A stretch of DNA of 64,000 nucleotides from Rhizobium sp. 18065 (GCF_902706095.1 NZ_CACSJP010000002.1:186001-250000), one strand, 5' to 3'; counted from the stretch's first letter, positions 28,203 through 37,219 are shown. Notes: generated by a model not told the origin, from the sequence alone. A program made the numbers and translations.

Positions 28203-28943
28203 GTGTCGTTAAGAGAAACATTTTTTCAACTTGGAACACTTTGCGACAAGTTCGAGCATTACCTTCCGCTGTACGAAAAGTGGTTCGGCAAGTTTGTAAA
28301 TCGCGCACCGCGGATCTTGGAAGTCGGCGTGCAGTTCGGCGGCAGCGCCGAGATGTGGTACAAGTATTTCGGCGCAGAGACGGAGATCGTCGGCATCGAT
28401 ATCGCACCGCGCAGCGCCGGCACCAGCTTCCTGAAGGTCATTCAGGGCGATCAGGGCAGCACAGCGTTCTGGGACGAAATTGCCCGGATCTACGGCGAAG
28501 GCTATTTCGACATCATCATCGATGATGGAAGCCACGACAACGTCCATCAGATCGTCACGCTACAGAAGACCTACGGGTTGCTGCGCGATGGCGGTGTCTA
28601 CTGGTGCGAGGACGTGCATACCAGCTACTACAAGAATGTCCGCGTTCAGGGCGGCGGCCTGCGTAATCCCGACAGCTTCATCGAATTCTCCAAGCAGATC
28701 ATTGATGTAATCAACGAGAAGCACACGAAATTCGCCATCGGCGTCGGCAAGACACCGGCAGGACCGCATGTCGATCCGCAACTTCTTTCGCTGTTCCGCA
28801 AGGTCCAGGGCGTCCATTTCTACGACAGCATCGTCGTCCTGGAAAAGGGCGAGCCGCTCAAGTTCAACCGGATCAACTCCGCACCGAACATGGTCTACAA
28901 CAGAATGGACAATCCTCAGGCAGAAGAATTCACGCTGGACTAG
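28203..28943 (+). CDS. Class I SAM-dependent methyltransferase
   Basis: 246-aa Rossmann methyltransferase with ILEVGVQFGGSAEMWYKYFG as the SAM loop, IVGIDIAPRS for the ribose Asp and FDIIIDDGSHDNVHQIV as the post-strand-4 motif. It resembles the macrocin O-methyltransferase/cephalosporin hydroxylase-like sugar methyltransferases found with polysaccharide genes. GTG at 28203 has GAGG seven bases upstream and is preferred; ATG at 28170 or 28101 would lengthen it. Next gene is a large HAD protein in the same direction; the two may work on a surface glycan, which is inference. Confidence 0.8.
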   Translation: MSLRETFFQLGTLCDKFEHYLPLYEKWFGKFVNRAPRILEVGVQFGGSAEMWYKYFGAETEIVGIDIAPRSAGTSFLKVIQGDQGSTAFWDEIARIYGEGYFDIIIDDGSHDNVHQIVTLQKTYGLLRDGGVYWCEDVHTSYYKNVRVQGGGLRNPDSFIEFSKQIIDVINEKHTKFAIGVGKTPAGPHVDPQLLSLFRKVQGVHFYDSIVVLEKGEPLKFNRINSAPNMVYNRMDNPQAEEFTLD

Positions 28944-28975
28944 CTTCCGACTGTCTTCATCTGTTGTCGAATTTG

Positions 28976-29007
28976 AAAGAGCGCCATTTACCGACGGCGC
29001 TCTTTTT
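28976..29007 (+). terminator. Rho-independent terminator
   Basis: 10-bp stem AAAGAGCGCC / GGCGCTCTTT with a 10-base loop running into TTTTTGCG, 33 bases after the methyltransferase stop. It separates the methyltransferase from the HAD gene, so they are probably separate transcripts or only partly joined. Confidence 0.85.
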
Positions 29008-29118
29008 GCGTATTTCACCTGATAACGCAATCACGGTCTGTCTCAAGCCGATATGGATCAGTTATACGCAAGTTTCAGGCAGCATTACTGTCCTCATCGA
29101 GATTCGTATGAGGTTATC

Positions 29119-30873
29119 ATGGCTCTTGCCGCCGAAATGCCAATGCCGCCGCTGACCGTCGAGTGGCTGACGACGCGTACCTTTAATTTTCGCGCCGAGC
29201 CGAAGGGGCAGACGATCAGCGACAAGCTGGTATTCCACAGGAACGGCTTCATCGTCGGCTACAATCATCCCAACGAAGCCTACTGGGATCTCGACGGCAA
29301 CGACCTGCTGATCATCGACCTTCAGGGTATGACCACATGCCGGTTGTCGTTCCTCATTGACAGCAGTGGCGCGCCCTGTCTCGCCGGTAATTTCATCAGC
29401 CCGTGGGACAACTACGCGACCACGGCCACGCGGCATATCCTGACGGAGAACGGTTCCGACCTGCACACCCACATCCAGAGCTTCGACCTGTTCGACACAC
29501 TGGTGGCGCGCCGTTGTTTCGGGCCTCTGGAAATCTTCCGGCGTGTCGAAGGAAAAAGCGGCGCCGCCAATTTCGCCGCCCGCCGCCATCTTGTCGAGAT
29601 GAGCATGTTCGGGCGCCGCAACTATGGCCTCGACGACATCTATGATCTGCTGATCCAGGAAAAGACGCTGACCGACAGCCAGGCCAAGATGGTCAAGCTG
29701 ATGGAGCTCGACGAGGAATGGGACAACCTGTTCCCGATGAGACAGGTAACCGCATTCGTCAATCCGGACGACATCATCATTTCCGACATGTACCTGCCGC
29801 AGTCGTTTGTCGAACGTGTCGTCCGCGAGAAATGCGGACTGAACAACAAGGTCTATCTCAGCAACTACGGCAAACATCACCGCATCATCTGGCCATCGAT
29901 CAAGCAGGAATACAAACTGCGCGCCCATTACGGCGACAACCAGAATGCCGACATCAAGGGAGCCGCCGAATTCGGCATTCCGGCGACCTATGTCAGCCTG
30001 TCCAAATGGGACCGGACCGAGGAAATCCTGCACGAAGCCGGCCTCGGCCCCTATGCCCACGCCTTGCGGGAGACACGCCTCCAGACCTTCCATCGCAATG
30101 CGCAGGTGCGCAACGCGCTGCAGGCGCAGATCAGCATCAACATTCCGCTGATGCTGCTTGGAACCTTCTGGCTCCGTCATCAGGCCGAAACGTTTGGCGC
30201 CACCCGGGTCATGGCGGCGGCTCGAGACTGCAACCTGCTGATCCACCTCCTGTCATCCACCCATTTTGCCCGTCACGGTCTGCCGCCGGCTGACTATGTT
30301 CGCATGTCGCGCACCCTTTGCTATTCCGACACGCCGGAATTCGAGGCTTATTTCCGCTCGAAGCTCGGCGAGCGCACCTTGCTTGTCGACTTTGTCGGCA
30401 CGGGGCGCTCGATGAAGACCTTTGTCGAGCGAACCGGCCTCCAGGACAAGGTCATGCCGTGCCTTCTGGTTGGAGACGATGTCGCCCCCGAAGCGCGGGT
30501 GCTGCAGACCATGATCCACCGCGACTACTACAAGTGCCGGATGTATCTCGAGGCACTCAACGCCTCGCTAGACGGTTCTGCAGTGCTTGCCAGGGTGAAC
30601 AACCACCTCGTCAGCGTCGAGCAGCAGCCGAATGAATTCAGCGACTTCATGAAGGTCATCATCTCCGAGATGCGCGCGAATTTCTTAAGGTTCCTGCCCA
30701 GCCTCGACCGCTTCGACCCGCCCAAGGCGCCTGTTCCCCTCGACAAACTTCTAACTGCCGCCGAGGCGATCGCCGATCTGTTCCCCGCCCACATGCTGAA
30801 AATGCACTACCTCGGAGAAGAGCAGCGGCGCAACATGCGACGTGGCATCGCCGCCCAGGCGGCCGCAGAGTAG
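29119..30873 (+). CDS. Large HAD-superfamily protein (COG5610-like)
   Basis: 584-aa protein. HAD motif I appears as QSFDLFDTLVARRCFG about residue 145, preceded by a region of about 140 residues with no recognised domain (LTVEWLTTRTFNFRAEP; GNDLLIIDLQG). Further on are FVNPDDIIISDMYLPQSFVE (motif II region) and HYGDNQNADIKGAAEFGI (motif IV). The C-terminal 250 residues include a second conserved block, TLLVDFVGTGRSMKTFVE. Such proteins occur with capsular and surface glycan genes. ATG 29119 is chosen for its GAGG at five bases; ATG 29053 has none. Confidence 0.78.
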   Translation: MALAAEMPMPPLTVEWLTTRTFNFRAEPKGQTISDKLVFHRNGFIVGYNHPNEAYWDLDGNDLLIIDLQGMTTCRLSFLIDSSGAPCLAGNFISPWDNYATTATRHILTENGSDLHTHIQSFDLFDTLVARRCFGPLEIFRRVEGKSGAANFAARRHLVEMSMFGRRNYGLDDIYDLLIQEKTLTDSQAKMVKLMELDEEWDNLFPMRQVTAFVNPDDIIISDMYLPQSFVERVVREKCGLNNKVYLSNYGKHHRIIWPSIKQEYKLRAHYGDNQNADIKGAAEFGIPATYVSLSKWDRTEEILHEAGLGPYAHALRETRLQTFHRNAQVRNALQAQISINIPLMLLGTFWLRHQAETFGATRVMAAARDCNLLIHLLSSTHFARHGLPPADYVRMSRTLCYSDTPEFEAYFRSKLGERTLLVDFVGTGRSMKTFVERTGLQDKVMPCLLVGDDVAPEARVLQTMIHRDYYKCRMYLEALNASLDGSAVLARVNNHLVSVEQQPNEFSDFMKVIISEMRANFLRFLPSLDRFDPPKAPVPLDKLLTAAEAIADLFPAHMLKMHYLGEEQRRNMRRGIAAQAAAE

Positions 30874-30912
30874 CGCGGGACAACGCAGATCCGTCCGCAA
30901 TCTGGAAACAAC

Positions 30913-30936
30913 TGGCACACGTCAGCGCGTGTGCCA
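30913..30936. other. Perfect 9-bp hairpin downstream of the HAD gene
   Basis: TGGCACACG and CGTGTGCCA with a 6-base loop, 40 bases after the HAD stop. No T run on either strand. Possible transcript end or operator; use unknown. Confidence 0.4.
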
Positions 30937-31015
30937 TTCCGGCACATCCGCTCTTTCAGGCTTTTCTAACGTCTGCGCCTTAAGTTCTGCGCGTCGACGA
31001 CAAGCATGAGAGCAA

Positions 31016-31345
31016 ATGATGACGATCACCGCCGCGATGAACAATGCCGCATCCGGGATGTTTGCCCAACAGAGCAGACTTGCGGCCACAGCAGACAATA
31101 TCGCAAACGCGCTCTCCACCGGTTACGACCGGCGCGATACCCGCTTTGCCACCAGTTCGGCGGGCGGAGTGACAGCGACCGTCAAATCCACGCAGTCACA
31201 GACAGTGGGCGAAACCTCGAATGTCGATCTTGGCGAGGACATGCTCTCCCTCGTCGAAGCCGAAATTTCCTTCAAGGCCAACGCTTCGGCTTTCGAAACC
31301 GGTGCAGACCTGTGGGACGTACTGATGAGCATCAAGCGGGATTGA
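31016..31345 (+). CDS. Orphan FlgC-like flagellar rod-domain protein
   Basis: 109-aa protein built like a reduced flagellar rod protein. AMNNAASGMFAQQSRLAATA with DNIANALSTGYDRRD is the N-terminal rod signature (the usual form is DNIANvnTpGY), and VDLGEDMLSLVEAEISFKAN near residue 75 is the C-terminal rod motif. The middle domain of true FlgC (about 135 aa) is mostly absent. No other flagellar gene is in the window, so it is an orphan paralogue; a role in motility is unproven. Starts with two consecutive ATG codons at 31016. Confidence 0.8.
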   Translation: MMTITAAMNNAASGMFAQQSRLAATADNIANALSTGYDRRDTRFATSSAGGVTATVKSTQSQTVGETSNVDLGEDMLSLVEAEISFKANASAFETGADLWDVLMSIKRD

Positions 31346-31372
31346 CCGCACGCAGCGGGATAGCCGTCCGCC

Positions 31373-31996
31373 TCAAAGCATCCCTTTGATGGCCATGCCA
31401 AGCGACACCAGGCCAAACAGCAGCAACACCGTGCCGGAAATCCGCGACACCCAGACCACAAAGCCCTTTGGCAGCCGTGAACGTAGAAGGCTGACCATGC
31501 CGCTCAGGAAGAACCACCAGCCCAGCGAGCCGATGAATACGCCAGCGACGAGCAACGCAGCCGACCATCCGCCTGCATCTGCCGCCAGACCGAGACCGGC
31601 GAATATGGCGGCGAAGGACAGGATGGTCGCCGGATTGGCGATAGTCAGAAGAAAGGTAGCAACCGTTGTGGTCAATAGGCCCCGGGCATCGACGCGCGCA
31701 GCGACTGTTGCATCACGCGGCTTGACCGCAATCCATCCCAGATAGAGCAGGAACAGCCCGCCGAAGAGTTGCAGTGGCAATTCGACACGAGACAGCAGTC
31801 CTCCCAGGGCCGTAAAGCCAGCAGCAGCCAGGCTTGCATAGGCGCCGTCGGCAAGTGCTGTGCCAAGACCGCCGGCAACACCCGCCCAGAAGCCGCGCTC
31901 CAGCGTTCGGTTGATGCAGAGCGCACCGATTGGTCCGAGTGGGGCTGCGATCGCGACCCCGAGGACAAGGCCCTTGCCGAAGACGACGACATCCAT
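31373..31996 (-). CDS. LysE/RhtB-family amino acid exporter
   Basis: 207-aa membrane protein of the LysE superfamily with about six hydrophobic helices. VAIAAPLGPIGALCINRTLE near the N-terminus replaces the usual SPGP motif with APLGP, as in the LysE branch. NPATILSFAAIFAGLGLA is the second repeat motif. The start is ATG 31996 behind GGAGGGG; the Lrp-type regulator ends two bases before it, so regulator and exporter are translationally coupled. The substrate is probably an amino acid sensed by that regulator. Confidence 0.9.
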   Translation of the reverse strand: MDVVVFGKGLVLGVAIAAPLGPIGALCINRTLERGFWAGVAGGLGTALADGAYASLAAAGFTALGGLLSRVELPLQLFGGLFLLYLGWIAVKPRDATVAARVDARGLLTTTVATFLLTIANPATILSFAAIFAGLGLAADAGGWSAALLVAGVFIGSLGWWFFLSGMVSLLRSRLPKGFVVWVSRISGTVLLLFGLVSLGMAIKGML

Positions 31997-31997
31997 A

Positions 31998-32447
31998 TCA
32001 CCCCTCCATCCGGGCGAAGTTGCGCTCACAGGCCGTCGACAGTGCGATCATGGTTTCGCTCCGCGCCACGAAACGACCCGCCTTCAAGTCTGCGAGAAAC
32101 ACCTCGATGCCGACGAGGTCAGCGGTACGGATCTTCAGCATATAGGACCAGCCTCCCGTAACGTGATGACATTCGAGCACGGCAGGATGGGCGTCGATCG
32201 CGGCCTTGAACGCGTCTTCGCCTGCATCGTAGTTCAGGGCCACCAGCACGAAGGTTGTCACCGGCAGGCCAAGAGCCAATGGATCGGCATCCACGGTGAA
32301 ACGCCGGATCGCCCCGATGGCCACCAACCGACGGATGCGCTCGTTGACGGCAGACGCCGAAAGCCCCACGACCTCACCAATACTGGCAAGCGAGCGGCGG
32401 GCGTCTTCAGCGAGCAGACTTATGATTTTGCGGTCTGTATTTTCCAT
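31998..32447 (-). CDS. Lrp/AsnC-family transcriptional regulator
   Basis: 149-aa regulator. The N-terminal winged helix-turn-helix (DRKIISLLAEDARRSLASIG; LSASAVNERIRRLVAIGAIR) is followed by an RAM/AsnC ligand domain (VLECHHVTGGWSYMLKIRTA). It lies directly upstream of the LysE exporter with a two-base gap, the classic LysG/LysE-like pairing, and likely controls it in response to an amino acid. An AT-rich promoter stretch lies at 32450-32520. Confidence 0.92.
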   Translation of the reverse strand: MENTDRKIISLLAEDARRSLASIGEVVGLSASAVNERIRRLVAIGAIRRFTVDADPLALGLPVTTFVLVALNYDAGEDAFKAAIDAHPAVLECHHVTGGWSYMLKIRTADLVGIEVFLADLKAGRFVARSETMIALSTACERNFARMEG

Positions 32448-32544
32448 ATCAACAAAATATGCTGAAAATTTACGCTAAAACAAGACATTTTACCAAAAAT
32501 CAGAAATAAAACCCCGACTCACACAGCGCCAGATTTCAATGCGC

Positions 32545-32576
32545 AGAAAAACAAAACGCCCGGCAGAGCCGGGCGC
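32545..32576 (-). terminator. Rho-independent terminator of sufA
   Basis: Minus-strand stem CGCCCGGC / GCCGGGCG with loop TCT, followed by TTTTGTTTTT. It ends the sufA transcript 27 bases after the stop. Confidence 0.9.
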
Positions 32577-32602
32577 CAAAAAATCCAGATGTGGCGTATC
32601 GA

Positions 32603-32989
32603 TCAGGCCGTCTCAGTCTCCCGCTTGCGCGCAAGTTCCGCCAGATCAGCCGCCTTGAGTTCGACCGATTCACCACAGCCGCAGGCTGAGGTCTGGTTCG
32701 GATTGTGGAAGGTGAAACCGGAGCGGAGCGTGGTCGTCTCGAAGTCCATTTCTGTGCCGAGCAGGTAAAGCACGGCAGCAGGATCGATCCAGACGCTGGC
32801 GCCATCGCGCTCAATCAGGTCATCCTTGCCGTTCGGCTCACTGACGAGGTCGATCGTATATTCCATCCCCGCGCAACCGCCCTTCTTGATTCCGACCCGG
32901 ATGCCCTTGGCCTCCGCTGCGGAATTCTCGACGATTGCCTTGACGCGGTTTGCCGCCGCATCGCTCATGCTCATCACTTGAAAGCCCAT
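32603..32989 (-). CDS. sufA: A-type Fe-S cluster carrier SufA
   Basis: 128-aa HesB/IscA-type carrier that receives Fe-S clusters from SufBCD. The three conserved Cys are visible: KKGGCAGMEYTIDL (Cys1) and NQTSACGCGESVEL (the C-terminal CGC pair). ATG at 32989 follows AAGGAG at nine bases; an in-frame ATG at 33010 overlaps that site and is less likely. It is cut off from the rest of the suf genes by the rut operon and must have its own promoter in 33011-33447. Confidence 0.92.
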   Translation of the reverse strand: MGFQVMSMSDAAANRVKAIVENSAAEAKGIRVGIKKGGCAGMEYTIDLVSEPNGKDDLIERDGASVWIDPAAVLYLLGTEMDFETTTLRSGFTFHNPNQTSACGCGESVELKAADLAELARKRETETA

Positions 32990-33182
32990 CGGCCCATTCT
33001 CCTTCAACATCCGGGTTCAAGGCCCGGTGTTTTCTCGCCACCAATGTAAGGGAGGCGGGTTAAGCGTTCAATAGCGATGACGGCATCCTGCCCGTATTCG
33101 AATGAGCAACTATCCGCATCCGCGCAGTATCGACCTTAGCATCGCCATTTTTGTGAGCATTTCAGGATTCGGTATAAAAATT

Positions 33183-33201
33183 GAACATTATCAAAATGTT
33201 C
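33183..33201. promoter_or_regulatory. Perfect dyad upstream of the rut operon
   Basis: GAACATT and AATGTTC with a 5-base spacer in an AT-rich part of the 437-bp sufA-rutA gap. It could be an operator for sufA or rut; it does not match NtrC, Irr or RirA consensus. Identity unknown. Confidence 0.4.
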
Positions 33202-33307
33202 GAAGCCGAATGCGACCCACCCACGCCTAACAACGATCAAATTACACGCACGACACGCTCACCGCATTGGCAAAACCGGAGACTTCGAGCGAACAATCGG
33301 TAATTTT

Positions 33308-33323
33308 TTGACCATTCGGTAAA
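33308..33323 (+). promoter_or_regulatory. RutR-like operator
   Basis: TTGACCATTCGGTAAA against the Escherichia coli RutR site TTGACCAnnTGGTCAA: left half identical, right half 5 of 7. It lies 51 bases before the sigma54 -24 element and 140 bases before rutA. RutR is a uracil/thymine-responsive repressor of rut; a rutR gene is not in this window. Confidence 0.5.
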
Positions 33324-33373
33324 TTAAGTTCGACGCCATACAATATCTATTTGTTTCTGCTGCGCATTTTTAA

Positions 33374-33391
33374 TTGGCACACCGTTTGCTT
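33374..33391 (+). promoter_or_regulatory. Sigma54-type promoter of the rut operon
   Basis: TTGGCACACCGTTTGCT fits the -24/-12 consensus (TGGCAC-N5-TTGC), with the invariant GG (33376-33377) and GC (33388-33389) spaced correctly. The predicted start of transcription is near 33401, 47 bases before rutA. Sigma54 and NtrC control of rut under nitrogen limitation is established in E. coli. No clear NtrC enhancer was found by eye. Confidence 0.65.
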
Positions 33392-33447
33392 TCTTAGCTT
33401 CGAACCCATCCGGGCATCCAGATGCCCTTCGAAGCGGAGAACATGAC

Positions 33448-34539
33448 ATGGAAATCGGCGTCTTCATCCCGATCGGCAACAATGGCTGGCTGTTGTCGGA
33501 GAATGCTCCCCAGTACAAGCCGACGTTCGAACTGTGCAAGGAAGTCACCCAGAAGGCAGAACAATACGGCTTCGACTTCGCACTTTCGATGATCAAGCTG
33601 CGCGGCTTTGGCGGCAAGACCGAGTTCTGGGACTACAATCTCGAATCCTTCACGCTGATGGCGGGCCTTGCCGCCGTCACCTCCAAGATCAAGCTGTTCG
33701 GCACGGCAGCAACCCTCGTCATGCCGCCGGCGATCGTCGCCCGCATGGCGACGACCATCGACTCGATCTCCAATGGCCGCTTCGGCATCAACCTCGTGAC
33801 CGGCTGGCAGCGCCCCGAATACAGCCAGATGGGCCTGTGGCCGGGCGACGAATATTTCGCTGATCGCTATGCCTATCTCACCGAATACACCACCGTCCTG
33901 AAAGAACTGCTGACGAGCGGCCAGTCCGACCTCAAGGGCAAGTATTTCCAGATGGACGATTGCCGGATGAAGCCGGTGCCGCAGGGTGACGTCAAAGTGA
34001 TCTGCGCCGGATCCTCCAATGCCGGCCTGGCATTCTCCGCCAAGTTCGCCGACTACAGCTTCTGCTTCGGCGTCGGCGTAAACACGCCGAAAGCTTTCGC
34101 CTCCACCAATGAACGCCTGCTTTCCGCAACCGAAAAGACCGGCCGCGATGTGCGGTCCTTCGTGCTCACCATGGTGCTGGCTGAGGAAACCACCGAGGCT
34201 GCCTTTGCCAAATGGGAGCACTACAAGGCCGGCGCCGACGAGGAAGCGATCAAGTGGCTTGGTCTGCAGAGTGCAGCGGACACCAAATCCGGCGGTGACA
34301 CCAATGTCCGCCACATGGCCAATCCGGTCTCGGCGGTGAACATCAACATGGGCACGCTGATCGGCTCCTATGCGGAGGTCGCCGCCATGCTCGACGAAAT
34401 GAGCGAGGTTCCCGGCACCGGCGGCGTCATGCTGACCTTCGACGACTTTGTCGGGGGCATCGAGAAATTCGGCAAATACGTACAGCCGCTGATGAAGAGC
34501 CGCCAGCATGTCAAACCTATGCTGGAGGCCGCCGAATGA
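33448..34539 (+). CDS. rutA: Pyrimidine monooxygenase RutA
   Basis: 363-aa flavin-dependent luciferase-family monooxygenase that opens the uracil ring. The N-terminus [20 protein letters not shown], then [38 protein letters not shown] and [20 protein letters not shown] are RutA-specific blocks. Full length. First gene of rutABCDF, downstream of the sigma54-type promoter; overlaps rutB by four bases. Confidence 0.96.
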   Translation: MEIGVFIPIGNNGWLLSENAPQYKPTFELCKEVTQKAEQYGFDFALSMIKLRGFGGKTEFWDYNLESFTLMAGLAAVTSKIKLFGTAATLVMPPAIVARMATTIDSISNGRFGINLVTGWQRPEYSQMGLWPGDEYFADRYAYLTEYTTVLKELLTSGQSDLKGKYFQMDDCRMKPVPQGDVKVICAGSSNAGLAFSAKFADYSFCFGVGVNTPKAFASTNERLLSATEKTGRDVRSFVLTMVLAEETTEAAFAKWEHYKAGADEEAIKWLGLQSAADTKSGGDTNVRHMANPVSAVNINMGTLIGSYAEVAAMLDEMSEVPGTGGVMLTFDDFVGGIEKFGKYVQPLMKSRQHVKPMLEAAE

Positions 34540-35279
34540 CCGAGGCTGTCGTCGCGGGTTACCAGCCGCGCCCGGAACTGAGCAAGAGCGTAACGCTGCC
34601 GGCCCGCCCGGAACCGATCACGCTGAAGCCGAGCGAAACCGCTGTCGTCGTGGTCGACATGCAGAATGCCTATTCGACCGAAGGCGGCTATGTCGACCTC
34701 GCCGGCTTCGACATTTCCGGTGCCAAATCGACCATCGGCAACATCAAGAAGACGCTTGATACCGCCCGTGCCGCCGGCGTTCTGGTCGTCTATTTCCAGA
34801 ATGGCTGGGACAAGGACTATGTCGAGGCTGGCGGTCCAGGCTCGCCGAACTGGCACAAGTCCAATGCCTTGAAGACCATGCGTCAACGGCCGGAACTGCA
34901 GGGGCAACTGCTCGCCAAAGGCACCTGGGACTATGCGATCGTCGATGAACTGCAGCCGCAGCCGGGCGATATTCTGGTGCCAAAGACCCGCTACAGTGGA
35001 TTCTTCAACACCAACATGGACAGCGTGCTGCGCGCCCGCGGCATCCGCAACCTCGTCTTTGTCGGCATTGCCACCAATGTCTGCGTCGAAAGCTCGCTCC
35101 GCGATGCCTTCCATCTCGAATATTTCGGCGTGATGCTCGAAGACGCCACCCATCATCTGGGCCCGGACTTCATCCAGCAGGCGACGGTCTACAATGTCGA
35201 AAAATTCTTCGGCTGGGTCGCGACCGTCAACGACTTCTGCAGCGTGATTTCGCAGGCAGCCCCTGCCGACGCCATCTGA
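34536..35279 (+). CDS. rutB: Peroxyureidoacrylate/ureidoacrylate amidohydrolase RutB
   Basis: 247-aa isochorismatase-fold hydrolase that releases carbamate from the ring-opened product of Rut[20 protein letters not shown] carries the catalytic Asp, and [20 protein letters not shown] the catalytic Cys. The ATG overlaps the rutA stop (ATGA). Length is standard for RutB. Confidence 0.95.
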   Translation: MTEAVVAGYQPRPELSKSVTLPARPEPITLKPSETAVVVVDMQNAYSTEGGYVDLAGFDISGAKSTIGNIKKTLDTARAAGVLVVYFQNGWDKDYVEAGGPGSPNWHKSNALKTMRQRPELQGQLLAKGTWDYAIVDELQPQPGDILVPKTRYSGFFNTNMDSVLRARGIRNLVFVGIATNVCVESSLRDAFHLEYFGVMLEDATHHLGPDFIQQATVYNVEKFFGWVATVNDFCSVISQAAPADAI

Positions 35280-35305
35280 CATCAACAGGACATACGGAGA
35301 GATTT

Positions 35306-35695
35306 ATGCCAAAGACCATCATCGTTCCCGAAGGCACCCAGAAGCCGATCGCACCCTATTCGCCCGGCACGCTGGCAGACGGCATCGTCTATGTCTCGGG
35401 CACGCTTCCCTTCGACAAGAACAACGACGTCGTGCATGTCGGCGATGCCGGCGCGCAGACGCGTCATGTGCTGGAAGTGATCAAGTCGGTCATCGAGACC
35501 GCTGGAGGCACTATGGAAGACGTCACCATGAACCACATCTTCGTCACCGACTGGGCCAACTATCAGGCGGTCAACAAGGTCTATGCCGAATATTTCCCCG
35601 GCGACAAACCGGCCCGCTACTGCGTGCAATGCGGTCTGGTCAAACCGGACGCCCTGGTCGAGATCGCCACCGTTGCGCATATCGGGACCAGGTAA
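35306..35695 (+). CDS. rutC: RidA-family aminoacrylate deaminase RutC
   Basis: 129-aa trimeric YjgF/RidA fold protein expected to speed removal of 3-aminoacrylate. [20 protein letters not shown] and [23 protein letters not shown] hold the ligand-binding Arg and Glu of the family. GGAGAG stands eight bases before the ATG. It is followed by a 170-bp gap filled by a repeat element. Confidence 0.93.
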   Translation: MPKTIIVPEGTQKPIAPYSPGTLADGIVYVSGTLPFDKNNDVVHVGDAGAQTRHVLEVIKSVIETAGGTMEDVTMNHIFVTDWANYQAVNKVYAEYFPGDKPARYCVQCGLVKPDALVEIATVAHIGTR

Positions 35696-35699
35696 GGGG

Positions 35700-35850
35700 G
35701 GGGAAGCCCCTCACCCGCCTGCCGGAACCTTCTCCCCGCAAGCGGGAAGATGAGACAAAACCGCAACCGCCTGCACCGGAGGTTTCCCTCGCACAGAGGG
35801 CGGCCGCCCCCTCTCCCCGTCTGCCGGGAGAGGGTCAGGGTGAGAGGCAA
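35700..35850. repeat. Intergenic palindromic mosaic repeat (family B) inside the rut operon
   Basis: Contains GCCCCTCACCCGCCTGCCGG, AACCTTCTCCCCGCAAGCGGG and, at the other end, CCCCCTCTCCCCGTCTGCCGG with AGAGGGTCAGGGTGAG. It shares its left part with the element between gcvT and gcvH. It ends about 20 bases before the rutD ATG and has displaced any normal ribosome site there. Confidence 0.78.
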
Positions 35851-35868
35851 AGCCAGAGCAAACCACGC

Positions 35869-36639
35869 ATGCACTACGATATCCAAGGCAACACGGCCCT
35901 CGACGCCCCGACCGTCATCCTGTCCTCCGGCCTTGGCGGATCGGGCGGCTACTGGGCACCGCAGATCGCAGTACTCGGCGAACGATATCGTCTTGTCACC
36001 TATGACCACACCGGCTGCGGCAGGACCGGCGGCACAGTTCCGGAACATGGCGGCATCCGCGCGATGGCCGATGACGTGCTGTCGATTGCCGATGGCCTGG
36101 GGCTCGAACAGTTCCATTTCATCGGCCACGCGCTCGGTGGCCTGATGGCGCTCGACATCGGGTTGCGCCAACCCGGTCGCATTGCCAAGCAGGTGCTGAT
36201 CAACGCCTGGAGCAAGGCCGATCCGCATTCCGGTCGCTGCTTTGACGTGCGCATCGAATTGCTGGAAAAATCCGGCGTGCCGGCCTTCGTCAAGGCGCAA
36301 CCTCTGTTCCTCTATCCGGCAATCTTCATGGCGGAGAACCCGGAGCGCATGGCGGCCGAAGAAGCGCATGCCATTGCCCATTTCCAGGGCAAGACCAATA
36401 TCCTGCGCCGGATCGCGGCATTGCGCGCTTTCGACGTCGATGCGGATCTCGGCACCATCACCACGCCGACGCTGCTGATCGCCACCCGGGACGATCTGCT
36501 GGTGCCCTATTCGCGCTCGCAGCGCCTCGCCGAAGGTCTCCCCGATGCAACACTCAAACTGACCGATTTTGGCGGCCATGCCGTCAATGTCACCTATCCC
36601 GACGCCTTCAACCAAGCCGTACTCGACTTCCTGTCGTAG
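35869..36639 (+). CDS. rutD: Alpha/beta hydrolase RutD
   Basis: 256-aa hydrolase of the RutD family, thought to hydrolyse aminoacrylate or a derivative. [31 protein letters not shown] and [20 protein letters not shown] are conserved; the nucleophile position of the elbow GHALGG is Ala rather than Ser, as is known for the RutD family. ATG 35869 gives MHYDIQGN, the expected start; the longer open frame upstream is repeat sequence. No good ribosome site is visible. The C-terminal His lies in [12 protein letters not shown]. Confidence 0.92.
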   Translation: MHYDIQGNTALDAPTVILSSGLGGSGGYWAPQIAVLGERYRLVTYDHTGCGRTGGTVPEHGGIRAMADDVLSIADGLGLEQFHFIGHALGGLMALDIGLRQPGRIAKQVLINAWSKADPHSGRCFDVRIELLEKSGVPAFVKAQPLFLYPAIFMAENPERMAAEEAHAIAHFQGKTNILRRIAALRAFDVDADLGTITTPTLLIATRDDLLVPYSRSQRLAEGLPDATLKLTDFGGHAVNVTYPDAFNQAVLDFLS

Positions 36640-36644
36640 ACCTG

Positions 36645-37184
36645 ATGCCGAACGAGGAAAACGCCATGCTGGCCGCAAAATCCATATCCCCCGAGGCTCC
36701 TGCTGTGAGCGAAGAGCGCCGCCTTGCCTATCGCAATGCCATGGCGCGCATGGGCGCCGCCGTGAACATCGTCACCACAGACGGCAAGGGCGGACGCGCC
36801 GGCTTTGCCGCGACAGCCGTCACCAGCGTCTCCGACAATCCGCCAACCCTGCTGGTCTGCCTCAACCGTGGCTCGTCGGCCTATCCGGCCGTCAGCGCCA
36901 ATGGCGTGCTCTGCGTCAATGTCCTGGAAAGCGAGCATGTCGGCCTGAGTCAGCTGTTCGGCGGCAAGACACCCGTCGAGGAGCGCTTTGCCGCCGCCAG
37001 TTGGGAAACCACTGAAACCGGCTGCCATCGCCTGCAGGACGCCCTCACCTCGTTCGACTGCCGCATCACATCGGTTGCCGACGGGGCAACCCATGACGTG
37101 CTGTTTTGCGAGGTGATTGATGTGCGAACGCGCGAAGACGGCCGCTCGCTGATCTATTTCGACCGCGACTATCGCCTGGTCTGA
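36645..37184 (+). CDS. rutF: FMN reductase RutF
   Basis: 179-aa NADH:FMN oxidoreductase of the flavin reductase-like fold that supplies reduced flavin to Rut[40 protein letters not shown] and [11 protein letters not shown] are typical; [20 protein letters not shown] and YFDRDYRLV form the end. Starts five bases after rutD (alternative ATG 36666). RutE and the RutG permease are not present in the operon. A paralogue lies at 63477. Confidence 0.93.
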   Translation: MPNEENAMLAAKSISPEAPAVSEERRLAYRNAMARMGAAVNIVTTDGKGGRAGFAATAVTSVSDNPPTLLVCLNRGSSAYPAVSANGVLCVNVLESEHVGLSQLFGGKTPVEERFAAASWETTETGCHRLQDALTSFDCRITSVADGATHDVLFCEVIDVRTREDGRSLIYFDRDYRLV

Positions 37185-37190
37185 CAGACA

Positions 37191-37219
37191 AAAGGCCCAC
37201 TTCGACAGCGGGCCTTTAT
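37191..37219. terminator. Terminator between convergent rutF and sufT
   Basis: AAAGGCCC / GGGCCTTT stem with an 11-base loop, immediately after the rutF stop and 24 bases before the sufT stop. Weak T run on the plus strand; the A-rich left flank gives a T run on the minus strand, so it may serve both. Confidence 0.7.

Noticed and set aside
35629..35868. 80-codon N-terminal extension of rutD
   Set aside because: It is translated palindromic repeat; RutD homology begins exactly at the ATG 35869.
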